NCBI GenBank assembly: GCA_015523445.1
Contig: WAKG01000015.1
Span: forward strand, 1 to 37,689
DNA from: Desulfurococcales archaeon
Lineage (GTDB): Archaea; Thermoproteota; Thermoprotei_A; Sulfolobales; Acidilobaceae
Direction: 5' to 3'
DNA: 37,689 bases
Made by a program: the position numbers and the translations under genes
Part shown: positions 22,046-30,900 of the stretch, piece after piece
How the letters are laid out: each line of letters starts with the position of its first letter
Numbering within the stretch: position 1 is the first letter of the stretch
The notes under the pieces: generated by a model
The model's database searches: none
Seen by the model: the letters and a program-made list of their open reading frames with translations, nothing else
Told to the model about the DNA's origin: nothing

Positions 22046-22579
22046 TTGGGTAGGCTAGAGGCTGTAGTGGTTCCAGGCAGGTACCAGCCATTACACGAGG
22101 GACACATCCATGTATTCAGGTACGCCCTCAGCGTCGCTAAGAGAGTATACATCGTGGTAGGCAGTGCCCAGGAGTCGTTCACCATCAAGAACCCCTTGAC
22201 AGCCGGGGAGAGGATAGTAATGCTTGAGACTGCACTAGACGAGTTGATGGGTAGAGGCTGGGAAAGGAGGATCAAGATATACCCGGTAATGGATATAAAC
22301 ATGAACAAGGTATGGGTCAAATACCTCCAGCAGCTACTACCCCCCTTCGAGGGTGTTGTATCGGGCAACGAACTCGTCCTAGCCCTATTCGAGGACGAGG
22401 GCATGGAGGCCATCAGGCCCCCGCTATACAGGAGGGGTGAATGTAGCGGGACCCTGATAAGGAGGAGGATCCTTGAGGGGGATCCCGAGTGGAGGAAATG
22501 TGTTCCAGAGGTGGTGGTAAAGTATCTAGATTCGATAGGGTTCACCCATAGGCTGGTGAGGCTGGCAAGGCATGAGTAG
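22046..22579 (+). CDS. nadM: nicotinamide-nucleotide adenylyltransferase (archaeal NadM)
   Basis: Forms NAD from NMN and ATP. It has 177 residues: [18 protein letters not shown] holds the GRFQPxHxGH motif of the nucleotidyltransferase fold, followed by [19 protein letters not shown] and, near the end, SGTLIRRRI, the ISGTxIR-like motif. TTG 22046 places the GR motif at the usual distance from the N-terminus. The open frame continues to 21986, but that segment does not resemble the family and includes the TATA-like TTAATA near 22000. Its end overlaps rtcA by 8 nt. Confidence 0.93.
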   Translation: MGRLEAVVVPGRYQPLHEGHIHVFRYALSVAKRVYIVVGSAQESFTIKNPLTAGERIVMLETALDELMGRGWERRIKIYPVMDINMNKVWVKYLQQLLPPFEGVVSGNELVLALFEDEGMEAIRPPLYRRGECSGTLIRRRILEGDPEWRKCVPEVVVKYLDSIGFTHRLVRLARHE

Positions 22580-23642
22580 GATAATCGAGATAGACGGTTC
22601 GATGGGTGAAGGCGGAGGCCAGATACTGAGGACCAGTGTTGCCCTTGCAGCCATACTGGGGAGGCCGCTGAGGATCTACAACATTAGGGCGAAGAGGCGG
22701 AACCCTGGCCTCAGGCCGCAGCACCTTAATGCTGTCAGGGCGATAGCAGCCCTATCCCAGGGAAGGTTGGAGGGTGACAGGGTTGGCAGCATGGAGATAG
22801 TGTTCTGGCCCGGGAGGATACGTGGGGGGAGTATAGAGGTGGATATAGGAACGGCTGGGAGTATCTCGCTAGTACTACAGGCTATGCTACCAGTAATGGC
22901 ATACGCCGAGTCGCCTGTGAGGGTAAGGATTCGTGGTGGGACTGATGTACCTATGTCTCCGCCTATAGACTATGTACGAGAGGTGCTGTCGAGGCTCCTG
23001 GGGAGACTAGGGTATAGGGTCGATGTGAGGCTGCATAGGAGGGGCCACTACCCTAGGGGAGGTGGCTTGGTCGAGGTGGAGGTCTCCGACCCGCCTAGGG
23101 GCTTCAAACCTGTTAGCTTCACTAGGAGGGGTAAGATGCTTGGGGTCTATGGGAGGAGCCATGCTGTGAGGCTTCCCATGCATGTTGCCCAGAGGCAGGC
23201 TAGGGCTGCAGCATCTCTCATAAGGAGGAGGCTGGGGGTGGACCCCATTATAGAGGTAGAGGGGTATAGGCCCGGCGAGGATCCCCATCTAGGGCCTGGT
23301 AGTGGTATAGTTGTGTGGGCGCTGTTTGAGGAGACAGCCATGGGGGGTGACTCCCTGGGTGAGAGGGGTAAGAGGGCCGAGGTTGTGGGGGAAGAGGCTG
23401 CTGGTAGGCTTATTGAGGACCTTGAAACGGGGGCTGCCTTGGATAGGCATGCATCTGACATGATCCCGGTATACTTGGCTCTTTCAGGCGGGGTGGCTAG
23501 GGTGTATGGGGCCAGGTTGACGTCTCATACAAAGACCGTGCTAGACCTGCTGTCAATTGTGCTGGATGGGTTCCAGTATAGGATCCTGGAGGGAAGGGAG
23601 GGTAAGCCATTTAAGGTTGAGATACGGGGTGTGCCTGTCTAA
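22572..23642 (+). CDS. rtcA: RNA 3'-terminal phosphate cyclase
   Basis: Converts RNA 3'-phosphate ends to 2',3'-cyclic phosphates through an enzyme-AMP intermediate. It has 356 residues: [19 protein letters not shown] (N-terminal signature), [39 protein letters not shown], and the nucleophile His in [16 protein letters not shown] 22572. It overlaps nadM by 8 nt, so the two are co-transcribed. Its 3' end overlaps the convergent GTPase gene by 32 nt. Confidence 0.95.
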   Translation: MSRIIEIDGSMGEGGGQILRTSVALAAILGRPLRIYNIRAKRRNPGLRPQHLNAVRAIAALSQGRLEGDRVGSMEIVFWPGRIRGGSIEVDIGTAGSISLVLQAMLPVMAYAESPVRVRIRGGTDVPMSPPIDYVREVLSRLLGRLGYRVDVRLHRRGHYPRGGGLVEVEVSDPPRGFKPVSFTRRGKMLGVYGRSHAVRLPMHVAQRQARAAASLIRRRLGVDPIIEVEGYRPGEDPHLGPGSGIVVWALFEETAMGGDSLGERGKRAEVVGEEAAGRLIEDLETGAALDRHASDMIPVYLALSGGVARVYGARLTSHTKTVLDLLSIVLDGFQYRILEGREGKPFKVEIRGVPV

Positions 23643-24645
23643 TCGAGTCCTCCACTATATCATCGACAACCTGGCTGGCTGAAGAGTGGTCCTTTGCCAC
23701 CATGTGGTAATACTTTCTGGCTAATCCCTTCCCGATCATCATCTTGGCGAGGCCCTCGGCCTCCCTTAGGGTGTCATCAGGAGCCTCGTCTACCTTATTC
23801 ACAGCTATGTAATGAGGCTTTCCGCCAGTGTATCTGTGGATCTTGGCCAGTAGCCTGAACTGGTCTTGAAGGGGCATGTAGGAGGTGGGAGTAGGGTCTA
23901 CCAGGTATAGGATTGCTCCGGGTATCTCCTTGAGAGCTGCTACAGCCCGCCTCTCCACTTGGTTCATCTCATCCGGGCTCCTGTCTAATATACCGGGAGT
24001 GTCTATTAGCTGGATCCTCGTATCCTTGTAAGTGTAGTGGCCTATGTGTATGTTCTTGGTGGTGAATGGATATGGGGCTACCTGGGGGCTGGCAGTTGAT
24101 ACTGTTTTGATTAGCGTGGACTTACCAGTGCTTGGCGGGCCAGCGACTATTATAGTTGGTATTTCCGGGTTTATTGAGGGTAGGTGTTGTAGGAATACGA
24201 CTAGACTTCTGAGTAGTTCTAGGCCCTTACTGCACCTCTTGATGGACGACATCATCCTGCCCCTGGCCTCCGTCGAGGTCCTCCTCAGCTCTCTGGGGGT
24301 TTCTGATGCTAGTAGGAGGAACCTATACTTGTCCCAGAAGCTTGATATTAGCTTTCTCGACTTTGACACGCACGAGATCGCCTTGTGGATCTCGTCTCTA
24401 TTGAACTCTATCTCTATCAGCCTCCAGTAGAAGGGATGTAGATTATCGAGTAGCCTGACCAGCTGTTTGATGAATGAGGTCCTATCTATGATTATATTCC
24501 GTATAGTCTGTAGCCTGGTTATCTCTCTATCCACTGGCTTGAGGCCTCTGCCCTTGGGGTACCGCGATCTTATCCTCTCCATGATCTCGTCGTAGGTGGG
24601 CACGTGTATCCTCTTCGCCTCCTCTCTTGGATCTACTACCTGCAT
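23611..24645 (-). CDS. NOG1-family GTPase
   Basis: Obg/NOG1-type GTPase likely involved in large-subunit assembly. It has 344 residues: an N-terminal helical domain ([37 protein letters not shown]), a G1 P-loop GPPSTGKST (about 166-174), G2 region [11 protein letters not shown]3 DTPGILDR, and G4 NKVD. The N-terminal bundle before the G domain is the NOG1 layout. ATG 24645 has AGGA before it; TTG 24660 is an alternative. Its first 119 nt overlap the end of the zinc-ribbon gene in another frame, and its 3' end overlaps rtcA. Confidence 0.92.
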   Translation of the reverse strand: MQVVDPREEAKRIHVPTYDEIMERIRSRYPKGRGLKPVDREITRLQTIRNIIIDRTSFIKQLVRLLDNLHPFYWRLIEIEFNRDEIHKAISCVSKSRKLISSFWDKYRFLLLASETPRELRRTSTEARGRMMSSIKRCSKGLELLRSLVVFLQHLPSINPEIPTIIVAGPPSTGKSTLIKTVSTASPQVAPYPFTTKNIHIGHYTYKDTRIQLIDTPGILDRSPDEMNQVERRAVAALKEIPGAILYLVDPTPTSYMPLQDQFRLLAKIHRYTGGKPHYIAVNKVDEAPDDTLREAEGLAKMMIGKGLARKYYHMVAKDHSSASQVVDDIVEDSIRQAHPVSQP

Positions 24646-25168
24646 CCCTAATCCTAGCAATGACTCCGTCGATCCTACTCCTATATCTCCTTATGATCGA
24701 TTGTATCGTGTAGGGGCTTGTGCCCGCCTTGGCGGCAGCTATCATTAAGGCCCTACCCTTGGGTGTACCCTGGAGGATGAGGTGTATGTATAGGGCTAAG
24801 CCTACTCTGGCCCTTAAGGTCCTAGACTTAAGTAGGGGATCCTCGAGTAGGGCTCTATAAACTGGGATCAGCTCCCTCATCTCCATCAGCACCCTCCTAG
24901 CCTTCCTGTTACCTGGGTGGTCTAGGACTAGCCCCCTCCTAGTCGTCCTGACTAGGAGCCCCCTCCTTGCAGCCTCCATAATCTTCTCCTCTGCCTGTCC
25001 CATGCTGGTCCTGATTAGGGGTCTGACAAGTGTGTCTGTCTGCGCATTATGAGTCGCCTCCATTATAGGTGCTAGGACTGCCCCGCATCTCATACATACT
25101 ATAAACCCGGTCTCGTGGCTCCAAGCCAGGTTCTCGCTTTCACACCACCTACACTTGGAATTATGCAT
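24527..25168 (-). CDS. TFB-like zinc-ribbon protein
   Basis: A 213-residue protein. The N-terminus has a TFIIB-type zinc ribbon: CRWC (Cys 7 and 10) and CMRC (Cys 26 and 29). The rest is helical (ARVGLALYIHLILQG, GTSPYTIQSIIRRYRSRIDG), with size and layout like a shortened TFB lacking the second cyclin repeat. A helix-turn-helix is likely at about 150-180. The C-terminal 40 residues (hydrophilic, [18 protein letters not shown]) overlap the GTPase gene and may not be conserved. ATG 25168 is chosen (GGTG 6 nt upstream); GTG 25177 is possible. A role as transcription factor or regulator is inference. Confidence 0.75.
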   Translation of the reverse strand: MHNSKCRWCESENLAWSHETGFIVCMRCGAVLAPIMEATHNAQTDTLVRPLIRTSMGQAEEKIMEAARRGLLVRTTRRGLVLDHPGNRKARRVLMEMRELIPVYRALLEDPLLKSRTLRARVGLALYIHLILQGTPKGRALMIAAAKAGTSPYTIQSIIRRYRSRIDGVIARIRDAGSRSKRGGEEDTRAHLRRDHGEDKIAVPQGQRPQASG

Positions 25169-25336
25169 CTCGTACACCAGGATGCAATTGTTGTGAGGAC
25201 CATTGATTGGCTCCCGCTTATCCTGGTAGAGTAGTCTCCCCGGGGGAGGGTGGAGTGGATGTACTCGTGGATAAGTAAAGCTACTTTATAACCTGGGAGG
25301 GTTACATGTGGCTATAGCCTGGAGGGTGCGTTAAGG

Positions 25337-25945
25337 GTGTCCTGGGGATTCGGAGCGACAGTGCTCGGCTTAAAGGCTGGGGATGGAGTGGTTCTGGCAA
25401 CCGACAGGAGGCTATCTTATGGAGGCTTCGTAATGAGCAGGAACGCAAGAAAGATATTTGTGTTGGAGGATAGGGTTGGTATTGCCATAGCTGGGCTCTA
25501 CGGTGACACAAGCGGCCTCTCAAGGATCCTAGAGGCTGAGATAAAGTACTACGAGCTCACCAGCGGGTCCAGCCTTAGCGTTAAGGGCGTGGCTAAGAGG
25601 CTATCCTCAATACTATATGCCTACAAGTTCTATCCATTCTTCGTGGAGGCCATAATAGGGGGGATAGACGATGGAGAGCCAAGGCTATACGTCCTAGACT
25701 CCCTAGGCTCTATAACGGAGGAGGACTATGCAGCCTCCGGGTCGGGGGCAACCATGGCACTCGGCGTATTAGAGGCAACCTACAAGCCAGGACTCAGCAT
25801 TGACGAAGCTATGGACATAGCCGTGAAGGCCATGAAGTCTGCGATAGAGAGGGATGCAATGAGTGGGGACGGGATTGATATAGTGGCGGTGACGAGGAGC
25901 GGGGTTAGGGAGAGGAAGATAACCCTGAAGATGGTAGAAGGGTGA
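25337..25945 (+). CDS. psmB: 20S proteasome beta subunit, probably inactive
   Basis: A 202-residue proteasome beta-type subunit with a short propeptide (MSWGFG). Aligned to the archaeal beta pattern TTTVGI...DGVVLAxD, the residue at position 1 is Ala (GATVLGLKAGDGVVLATDRR) where the catalytic Thr1 should be. Asp17 and Lys33 (SRNARKIF) are present, as is the SGDGIDIVAV region with the Gly/Ser/Asp of the active site. It is therefore probably a structural beta subunit that assembles with an active one encoded elsewhere, as in crenarchaea with two beta types. GTG 25337 follows GGAGGGTGC. It overlaps nfi by 4 nt. Confidence 0.93.
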   Translation: MSWGFGATVLGLKAGDGVVLATDRRLSYGGFVMSRNARKIFVLEDRVGIAIAGLYGDTSGLSRILEAEIKYYELTSGSSLSVKGVAKRLSSILYAYKFYPFFVEAIIGGIDDGEPRLYVLDSLGSITEEDYAASGSGATMALGVLEATYKPGLSIDEAMDIAVKAMKSAIERDAMSGDGIDIVAVTRSGVRERKITLKMVEG

Positions 25946-26661
25946 TGGAGTGCAGCCTTGTCAAAAAGAGGTTCAGCGCCAGCAGAGCCTCAAGGGCCCA
26001 GAAAATCTTACAGGGCATGGTGATGCTCGAGGACCAGCCGGGGGAACCTAGTGTAATAGCAGGGCTCGACGCAGCCTATACTAGGAGGGATGGGAAGAGT
26101 ATAGGTGTTGGTGTCGCGGTGGCTATAGACTCGGGCAGCCTAGAGGTGCTCTCCTGCAAGTGGTATGCGGCCGAGGTGTGCGTGCCCTACATACCAGGTC
26201 TCCTAGCATTCAGGGAGATGAGGATCATGGCTCCACCACTATCCCTCCTCATGGAAGAGGTTAATGTTGACATGGTTGTAGTGGATGGTCATGGAATAGC
26301 CCATCCACGAGGCTTCGGGATAGCGTCCCACGTAGGAGTGGCATTCAGGATCCCCTCGATAGGGGTCGCGAAGAAGAGGCTGTACGGGGAGCTGAGGAGA
26401 ATTGGTGGGAAGACCTACCTGATCGATGAGGGCAGGCCTATAGGCGTGTACCTACAGGGAGTCTACGTAAGCCCAGGCCACATGGTTACCGTAGAGAGGG
26501 CTGCCAGGATGGTTGAGGGGCTAAGGGTTAGAGGTAAGCTGCCTGAGCCTACAAGAGTGGCGGATATTGTAACCAAGAGGCTGAGGAGGAGGATACCCTG
26601 GCTAGGACCTGGCGATTGTAGTGCAGAGGCTAGAAGAACAGGCCTTCTTGATTATATCTGA
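25942..26661 (+). CDS. nfi: endonuclease V
   Basis: Nicks DNA (or RNA) next to deaminated bases such as inosine. It has 239 residues with the three catalytic acids: Asp in IAGLDAAYTRRD, Glu in YIPGLLAFRE and Asp in VVDGHGIAHPRGFGIASH. GVAKKRLYG further along is also typical. GTG 25942 overlaps the end of psmB. The C-terminal 60 nt overlap the convergent nucleotidyltransferase gene. Confidence 0.95.
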   Translation: MMECSLVKKRFSASRASRAQKILQGMVMLEDQPGEPSVIAGLDAAYTRRDGKSIGVGVAVAIDSGSLEVLSCKWYAAEVCVPYIPGLLAFREMRIMAPPLSLLMEEVNVDMVVVDGHGIAHPRGFGIASHVGVAFRIPSIGVAKKRLYGELRRIGGKTYLIDEGRPIGVYLQGVYVSPGHMVTVERAARMVEGLRVRGKLPEPTRVADIVTKRLRRRIPWLGPGDCSAEARRTGLLDYI

Positions 26662-27324
26662 GGTGCTCCTCAGCCCACCGGAGAACACGTGCTTGCCAGG
26701 ATACCTGACAACTAGGGGCCTCTTACCGGTCCTCCTCTCGGCCTCCTCGGCGAGCCACTCCTCGTTAAAAGCCTGGTCAGGGCCTAGGACTATGACGTCT
26801 GGCTTCACATCTTCAACGCTCTTTAGGGGATCTCCCTCATGGCCCAGCCTGGCCTTATAGACATAGCGTATAGATGATACGATCTGGAGCCTGTCCTTCT
26901 CGCTTAATAATGGGTGCCTACCCTTGATCCTCTTGACAGTGGAATCTCTAGCTATAGTGACGATAACCCTGCCATACCTAGAGGCGAACCTTAAAAGTCC
27001 TACATGCCCTGGATGTATAATGTCGAATGTCCCACCTACGAAGACTATGGGCTTCTCGGGAGGCCTGCCCCACTCGGGCTCTAGAACTCCCAGATACTTC
27101 AAGGCGTCAATGAGGCCCTCAGCATAGCTAGCAGCTGCAAGGGCCGTTAAGGGATCACCTATGTCTAGGTAGTATTTGGCGTCCCCAGCATATCTCTCTG
27201 CAGCGTCTATCAGCCTATCCAGTCCAGGGCCAAGCTCGTCAAGTCTAGATCTCAACTTCTCCAGCGCCTCTCTCACACCTCTAATATACAGCTCTGCCCT
27301 TGACTCGGCGTCACCTGGATCCAC
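26602..27324 (-). CDS. DUF357 domain fused to a cytidylyltransferase-type nucleotidyltransferase
   Basis: A 240-residue protein. The N-terminal 85 residues are a helical DUF357 domain (LDRLIDAAERYAGDAKYYLD, DPLTALAAASYAEGLIDALK). The C-terminal domain has the nucleotidyltransferase motif VGGTFDIIHPGHVGLL and STSDIIKK, as in FAD synthetase (RibL) and glycerol-phosphate cytidylyltransferases; the substrate is not decided. GTG 27324 is preferred, with GGGGG 5 nt upstream and a minus-strand TATA at 27361-27369. The GTG at 27339 would sit at the transcription start. A tail of about 13 residues past DIIKKA overlaps nfi. Confidence 0.88.
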   Translation of the reverse strand: MDPGDAESRAELYIRGVREALEKLRSRLDELGPGLDRLIDAAERYAGDAKYYLDIGDPLTALAAASYAEGLIDALKYLGVLEPEWGRPPEKPIVFVGGTFDIIHPGHVGLLRFASRYGRVIVTIARDSTVKRIKGRHPLLSEKDRLQIVSSIRYVYKARLGHEGDPLKSVEDVKPDVIVLGPDQAFNEEWLAEEAERRTGKRPLVVRYPGKHVFSGGLRSTSDIIKKACSSSLCTTIARS

Positions 27325-27360
27325 AGTAACCCCCGTCACGCAGCTATGGATAGTAGAAGG

Positions 27361-27369
27361 GATATAACT
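27361..27369 (-). promoter_or_regulatory. TATA box of the DUF357-nucleotidyltransferase gene
   Basis: Minus strand GTTATATCC, about 40 nt before GTG 27324. Confidence 0.4.
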
Positions 27370-27382
27370 CGCTCAGGGATAC

Positions 27383-27392
27383 TCTTTAATAT
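27383..27392 (+). promoter_or_regulatory. TATA box of tRNA-Lys
   Basis: CTTTAATATA lies 38-47 nt before the tRNA-Lys 5' end. Confidence 0.45.
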
Positions 27393-27429
27393 ACCGCTTA
27401 GGGTAACCTACATCAAGCCCTGGGGGCGA

Positions 27430-27536
27430 GGGCCGGTAGCTCAGCCAGGCAGAGCGGCGGGCTTTTAACCCGTAGGCCTGCAGTGCGCTGGCCTGTAGGG
27501 CGGAAGTCCCGGGTTCAAATCCCGGCCGGCCCGCCA
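27430..27536 (+). tRNA. tRNA-Lys(TTT) with a 30-nt intron in the variable loop (45/46)
   Basis: Acceptor GGGCCGG (27430-27436) pairs with CCGGCCC (27526-27532). D arm GCTC/GAGC, anticodon stem GCGGG/CCCGT, loop CTTTTAA with TTT at 27464-27466, T loop TTCAAAT, discriminator G, encoded CCA (27534-27536). The variable loop is broken by 30 nt. Removing 27476-27505 gives AGGTC, identical to the tRNA-Trp variable loop. The splice fold is a bulge-helix-bulge: central helix CCGT (27470-27473)/GCGG (27500-27503), bulges AGG and AAG, and a 7-bp intron helix CCTGCAG/CTGTAGG. There is no outer helix, a relaxed form often seen at non-canonical sites. Confidence 0.92.
27476..27505 (+). other. tRNA-Lys intron (45/46)
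   Basis: A 30-nt intron between variable-loop positions 45 and 46, cut within two 3-nt bulges flanking a 4-bp helix. Its own stem is 27477-27483 with 27493-27499. Confidence 0.82.
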
Positions 27537-27591
27537 CACTGCAGTAGCCATACCCCATGAATGTGGGCTCCTATAGGGGTGCGGGCACGAT

Positions 27592-27602
27592 ACTCTAATA
27601 AG
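27592..27602 (+). promoter_or_regulatory. TATA-like element of the rpo5-rpoB-rpoA operon
   Basis: CTCTAATAAGC, about 45 nt before the TTG start of rpo5 at 27645. Confidence 0.35.
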
Positions 27603-27644
27603 CCCCAGACGATGCCTCACCCCTTGTTGGGGGTAGTAGGCATC

Positions 27645-27902
27645 TTGCCGTCTAAATCCAGGAGGATAACGAAGAAGATACTGAAGCATGAGCTTGTACC
27701 CGAGCACAGGATACTATCTCTGGAGGAGGCCGTCGAGGTCCTTAGACGGTATAATGTGAAGCCTTGGAACTTGCCTCAGATTAGCATTAATGACCCTGTC
27801 ATCAAGCTGCTAGGAGGAAAACCTGGAGATATAGTTGAGATAAGGAGAAGATCGCCTACTGGCGGGGAGTCGGTTGCGTATAGGATAGTAGTCCCATTCT
27901 AA
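27645..27902 (+). CDS. rpo5: DNA-directed RNA polymerase subunit Rpo5 (H)
   Basis: Small assembly subunit of archaeal RNA polymerase, equivalent to the C-terminal part of eukaryotic Rpb5. It has 85 residues with KHELVPEHRILSLEEAVEVL (about 14-33), the conserved HxLVPxH motif, KPWNLPQISINDPVIKLLG and GDIVEIRRRSPTGGESVAYR, the family's C-terminal signature. The frame is open upstream to 27561, but TTG 27645 gives the family's normal length and follows GGGGG and a TATA-like element. It is the first gene of the RNA polymerase operon. Confidence 0.94.
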   Translation: MPSKSRRITKKILKHELVPEHRILSLEEAVEVLRRYNVKPWNLPQISINDPVIKLLGGKPGDIVEIRRRSPTGGESVAYRIVVPF

Positions 27903-27934
27903 CAGCTAAGTGCTGAGAGAAGGGTGAGTGTGGC

Positions 27935-30900
27935 ATGGCAGAGCTAGGGATCACGGTGGACGATCTATGGGTAGTATACTCCACTGGCATGAGGGAAATG
28001 GGGCTGGCAAGGCAGCACCTGGATTCCTTCAACGACTTTGTAACCGACAGGATCCACAAGATAATTAGGTCCTTCGGCGAGATAAAGCCTGCCTGGAGAA
28101 CCGTAGCCAGTAGGAGGAGGAGATATACACCGATGGATATGTCTGAGGTTAAGATACTCCTTGGTAGGCTGACTATAGGCGATCCCATGGTAAAGGAGGC
28201 TGAGGGCCATACCCATAGGGTAAGGCCGCTGGAGTGTAGGATAAGGAACCTAACATACGCAGCCCCCCTCAGGCTTGAGATGATACTTATAGAGAACGGG
28301 GTTGAGATCCACAGGGAGGAGGTAGAGATCGGCGAAATACCAGTAATGATCAAGTCTGCCATAGACCCGCTATCTAAGATGAGCCAGGAAGAATTGATAG
28401 AGATCGGCGAGGACCCCTACGATCCTGGAGGCTACTTCATCATTAACGGTAGTGAAAAGGTGGTAGTTATCCAGGAGGACCTAGCGGTGAATAGGATCAT
28501 AGTGGGTCCCTCAACAGCCAGCACGGCCAAGATAACCCACACGGCCAAGGTGGTCTCGACAGTCCTAGGTCTCAGGAGGCAGGTTATAGTTGATAGGATG
28601 AGTGATGGTAGCATAGAGGTCAGCATATCAAAGCTACCCTACAGGGTCCCCTTCGTAGTCCTAATGAGAGCCCTAGGCCTAGAGAAGGAGTCGGAGATCG
28701 CCGCCGCGGTCAGTCCAGACCCCGACGTGCAGAGGGAGCTCATGCCCAGCTTCGAGAAGGTAGCTATAACAGTAACAACCAGAGAGCAGGCCCTCGAGTA
28801 CATAGGTAACAGGCTAGCACCTGGCCAGCCTAGAGAGGTCAGGATCCAGAGGGCCGAGGAGTTCCTCGACACACAGTTCCTCCCACACCTAGGCACGAGG
28901 CCTGAGGATAGGAAGATGAAGGCCTTCTACCTGGCCGAAATGGCTAACAGGGTACTCCAGCTATATCTGGGTAAGAGAAAGCCAGATGACAAGGATCACT
29001 ACTCAAACAAGAGGCTCAGGCTTGCCGGAGACCATATAGCAGAGATTTTCAGAGAGGCATTCTCAAACTTCGTCAAGCACATGGAGAACCAGTTGGAGGA
29101 ACTGATCAGCCAGAGGAAGAAGATTAGGTTCTCCTACCTGGTCAGGAAGGATATAATATCGGATAAGATAAAGACGGCCCTAGCAACCGGTAACTGGGGC
29201 CCGGACAGGACAGGCATAAGCCAGGCCCTTGACAGGACCAACTGGATAAGCCTCCTAAGCCACCTCAGAAGGGTGGTCTCACCACTAAGCAGGGGCCAGG
29301 CCCACTTTGAGGCTAGGGACCTTCACGGTACCCACTGGGGCAGGCTATGCCCCTTCGAGACGCCTGAAGGCATAAACTGTGGCCTAGTGAAGAATCTGGC
29401 CCTCATGGCCTACATATCGGTCGGCGTAGATGAAGATGAAGTAGAGAATCTCCTATATGAGCTGGGAGTTGTAAGGCTGGATAGTATAATAGAGGAGGTA
29501 CTAAAGACCGGGATCCCGCCTGAGATAATGACTGTAGGGGCAAAGGTGTTCCTCAACGGGAAGCCCATAGGCTACCACCCAGACGGGGCAGAGCTGGCCG
29601 AGAGGATCAGGAGCCTAAGAAGAAGCGGTAAGCTGAGCTTCGAGGTGAATGTAGCACACATAAGGGATGAGTACGTCAACGAGGTCTACATAAACACAGA
29701 TGAGGGAAGGCTCCTTAGGCCCTTGGTTAGGGTTGTAAATGGAATGCCGCTCCTAACCAAGGAGCACGTTGAGAAGATCAAGAGGGGAGAACTCGGATTC
29801 TGGGACCTGATAAAGACTGGGATAATAGAGATGCTAGATCCCGACGAGGAGGAGAACGCATACGTGGCAGAGTTGCCATGGGATGTGACAAAGGAGCACA
29901 CACACATGGAGCTGTGGGTACCCGCAATAGTAGGCGTGGCGGCAGCCACCATACCATACCTAGAGCATAATCAGAGCCCAAGGAGCACGTACCAAGCCGC
30001 AATGGCTAAACAGGCTCTAGGCCTATACGCTCTCAACTATCACTTTAGGACTGATAGCCACTCATACCTATTACACTACCCACAGAAGCCTCTAGTACAG
30101 ACTAGGGCCCTAGACCTCATGGGATACAATAACAGGCCAGCAGGCCAGAACATGGTCGTAGCGCTAATGTCCTTCTACGGATACAACATAGAGGATGCCC
30201 TGATATTTAACAAAGGGTCGATTGACATGGGCCTAGCTAGGAGCCACTTCTTCAGAGTATACACTGCGGTGGAGAACGACTACCCCGGAGGAGTCAGCGA
30301 TAAGATAAGGGTACCCCATCCCAAGCTCCTCGACCACAAGGGTGACAAGTACTACAGGAAGCTGGCTCCAGACGGGGTCATAGACCCCGAGGTAGAAGTC
30401 GAGGGAGGAGACATACTAGTTGGCAGGGAGAGCCCTCCAAGGTTCATGGGCGAGGAGAGAGTCATAGGTGCAGGGGCACTGATACACAGGGATACCAGCG
30501 TACAGCTAAGATTCGGAGAGAAGGGGGTAGTAGACCAGGTCATACTAACCCAGACGGCGGAGAGGAACAAGCAGGTCAAGGTGAAGGTGAGGGACCTAAG
30601 GATACCCGAGATAGGGGATAAGTTCGCCAGCAGGCACGGCCAGAAGGGAGTTATAGGAATGATCTTCCCCAAGTATGACATGCCATACACAGAGGACGGG
30701 ATAACGCCAGACGTCATACTAAACCCCCACGCCATACCATCGAGGATGACCGTAGGCCAGCTGCTGGAGGAGATAGCTGGTAAGGCAGGCGCGATCCTGG
30801 GCAGGCTGGTTGATGGTACACCCTTCTTTAAGGAGGACGTGGGCCAGCTAAGGATAGAGCTGGTCAAGCACGGCTACGACCCCAGCGCTAGAGAGGTGAT

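Noticed and set aside
27474-27508. Long variable arm making the TTT tRNA a class II tRNA
   Set aside because: tRNA-Lys is class I, and the extra bases form a splice motif whose removal gives a normal AGGTC loop.
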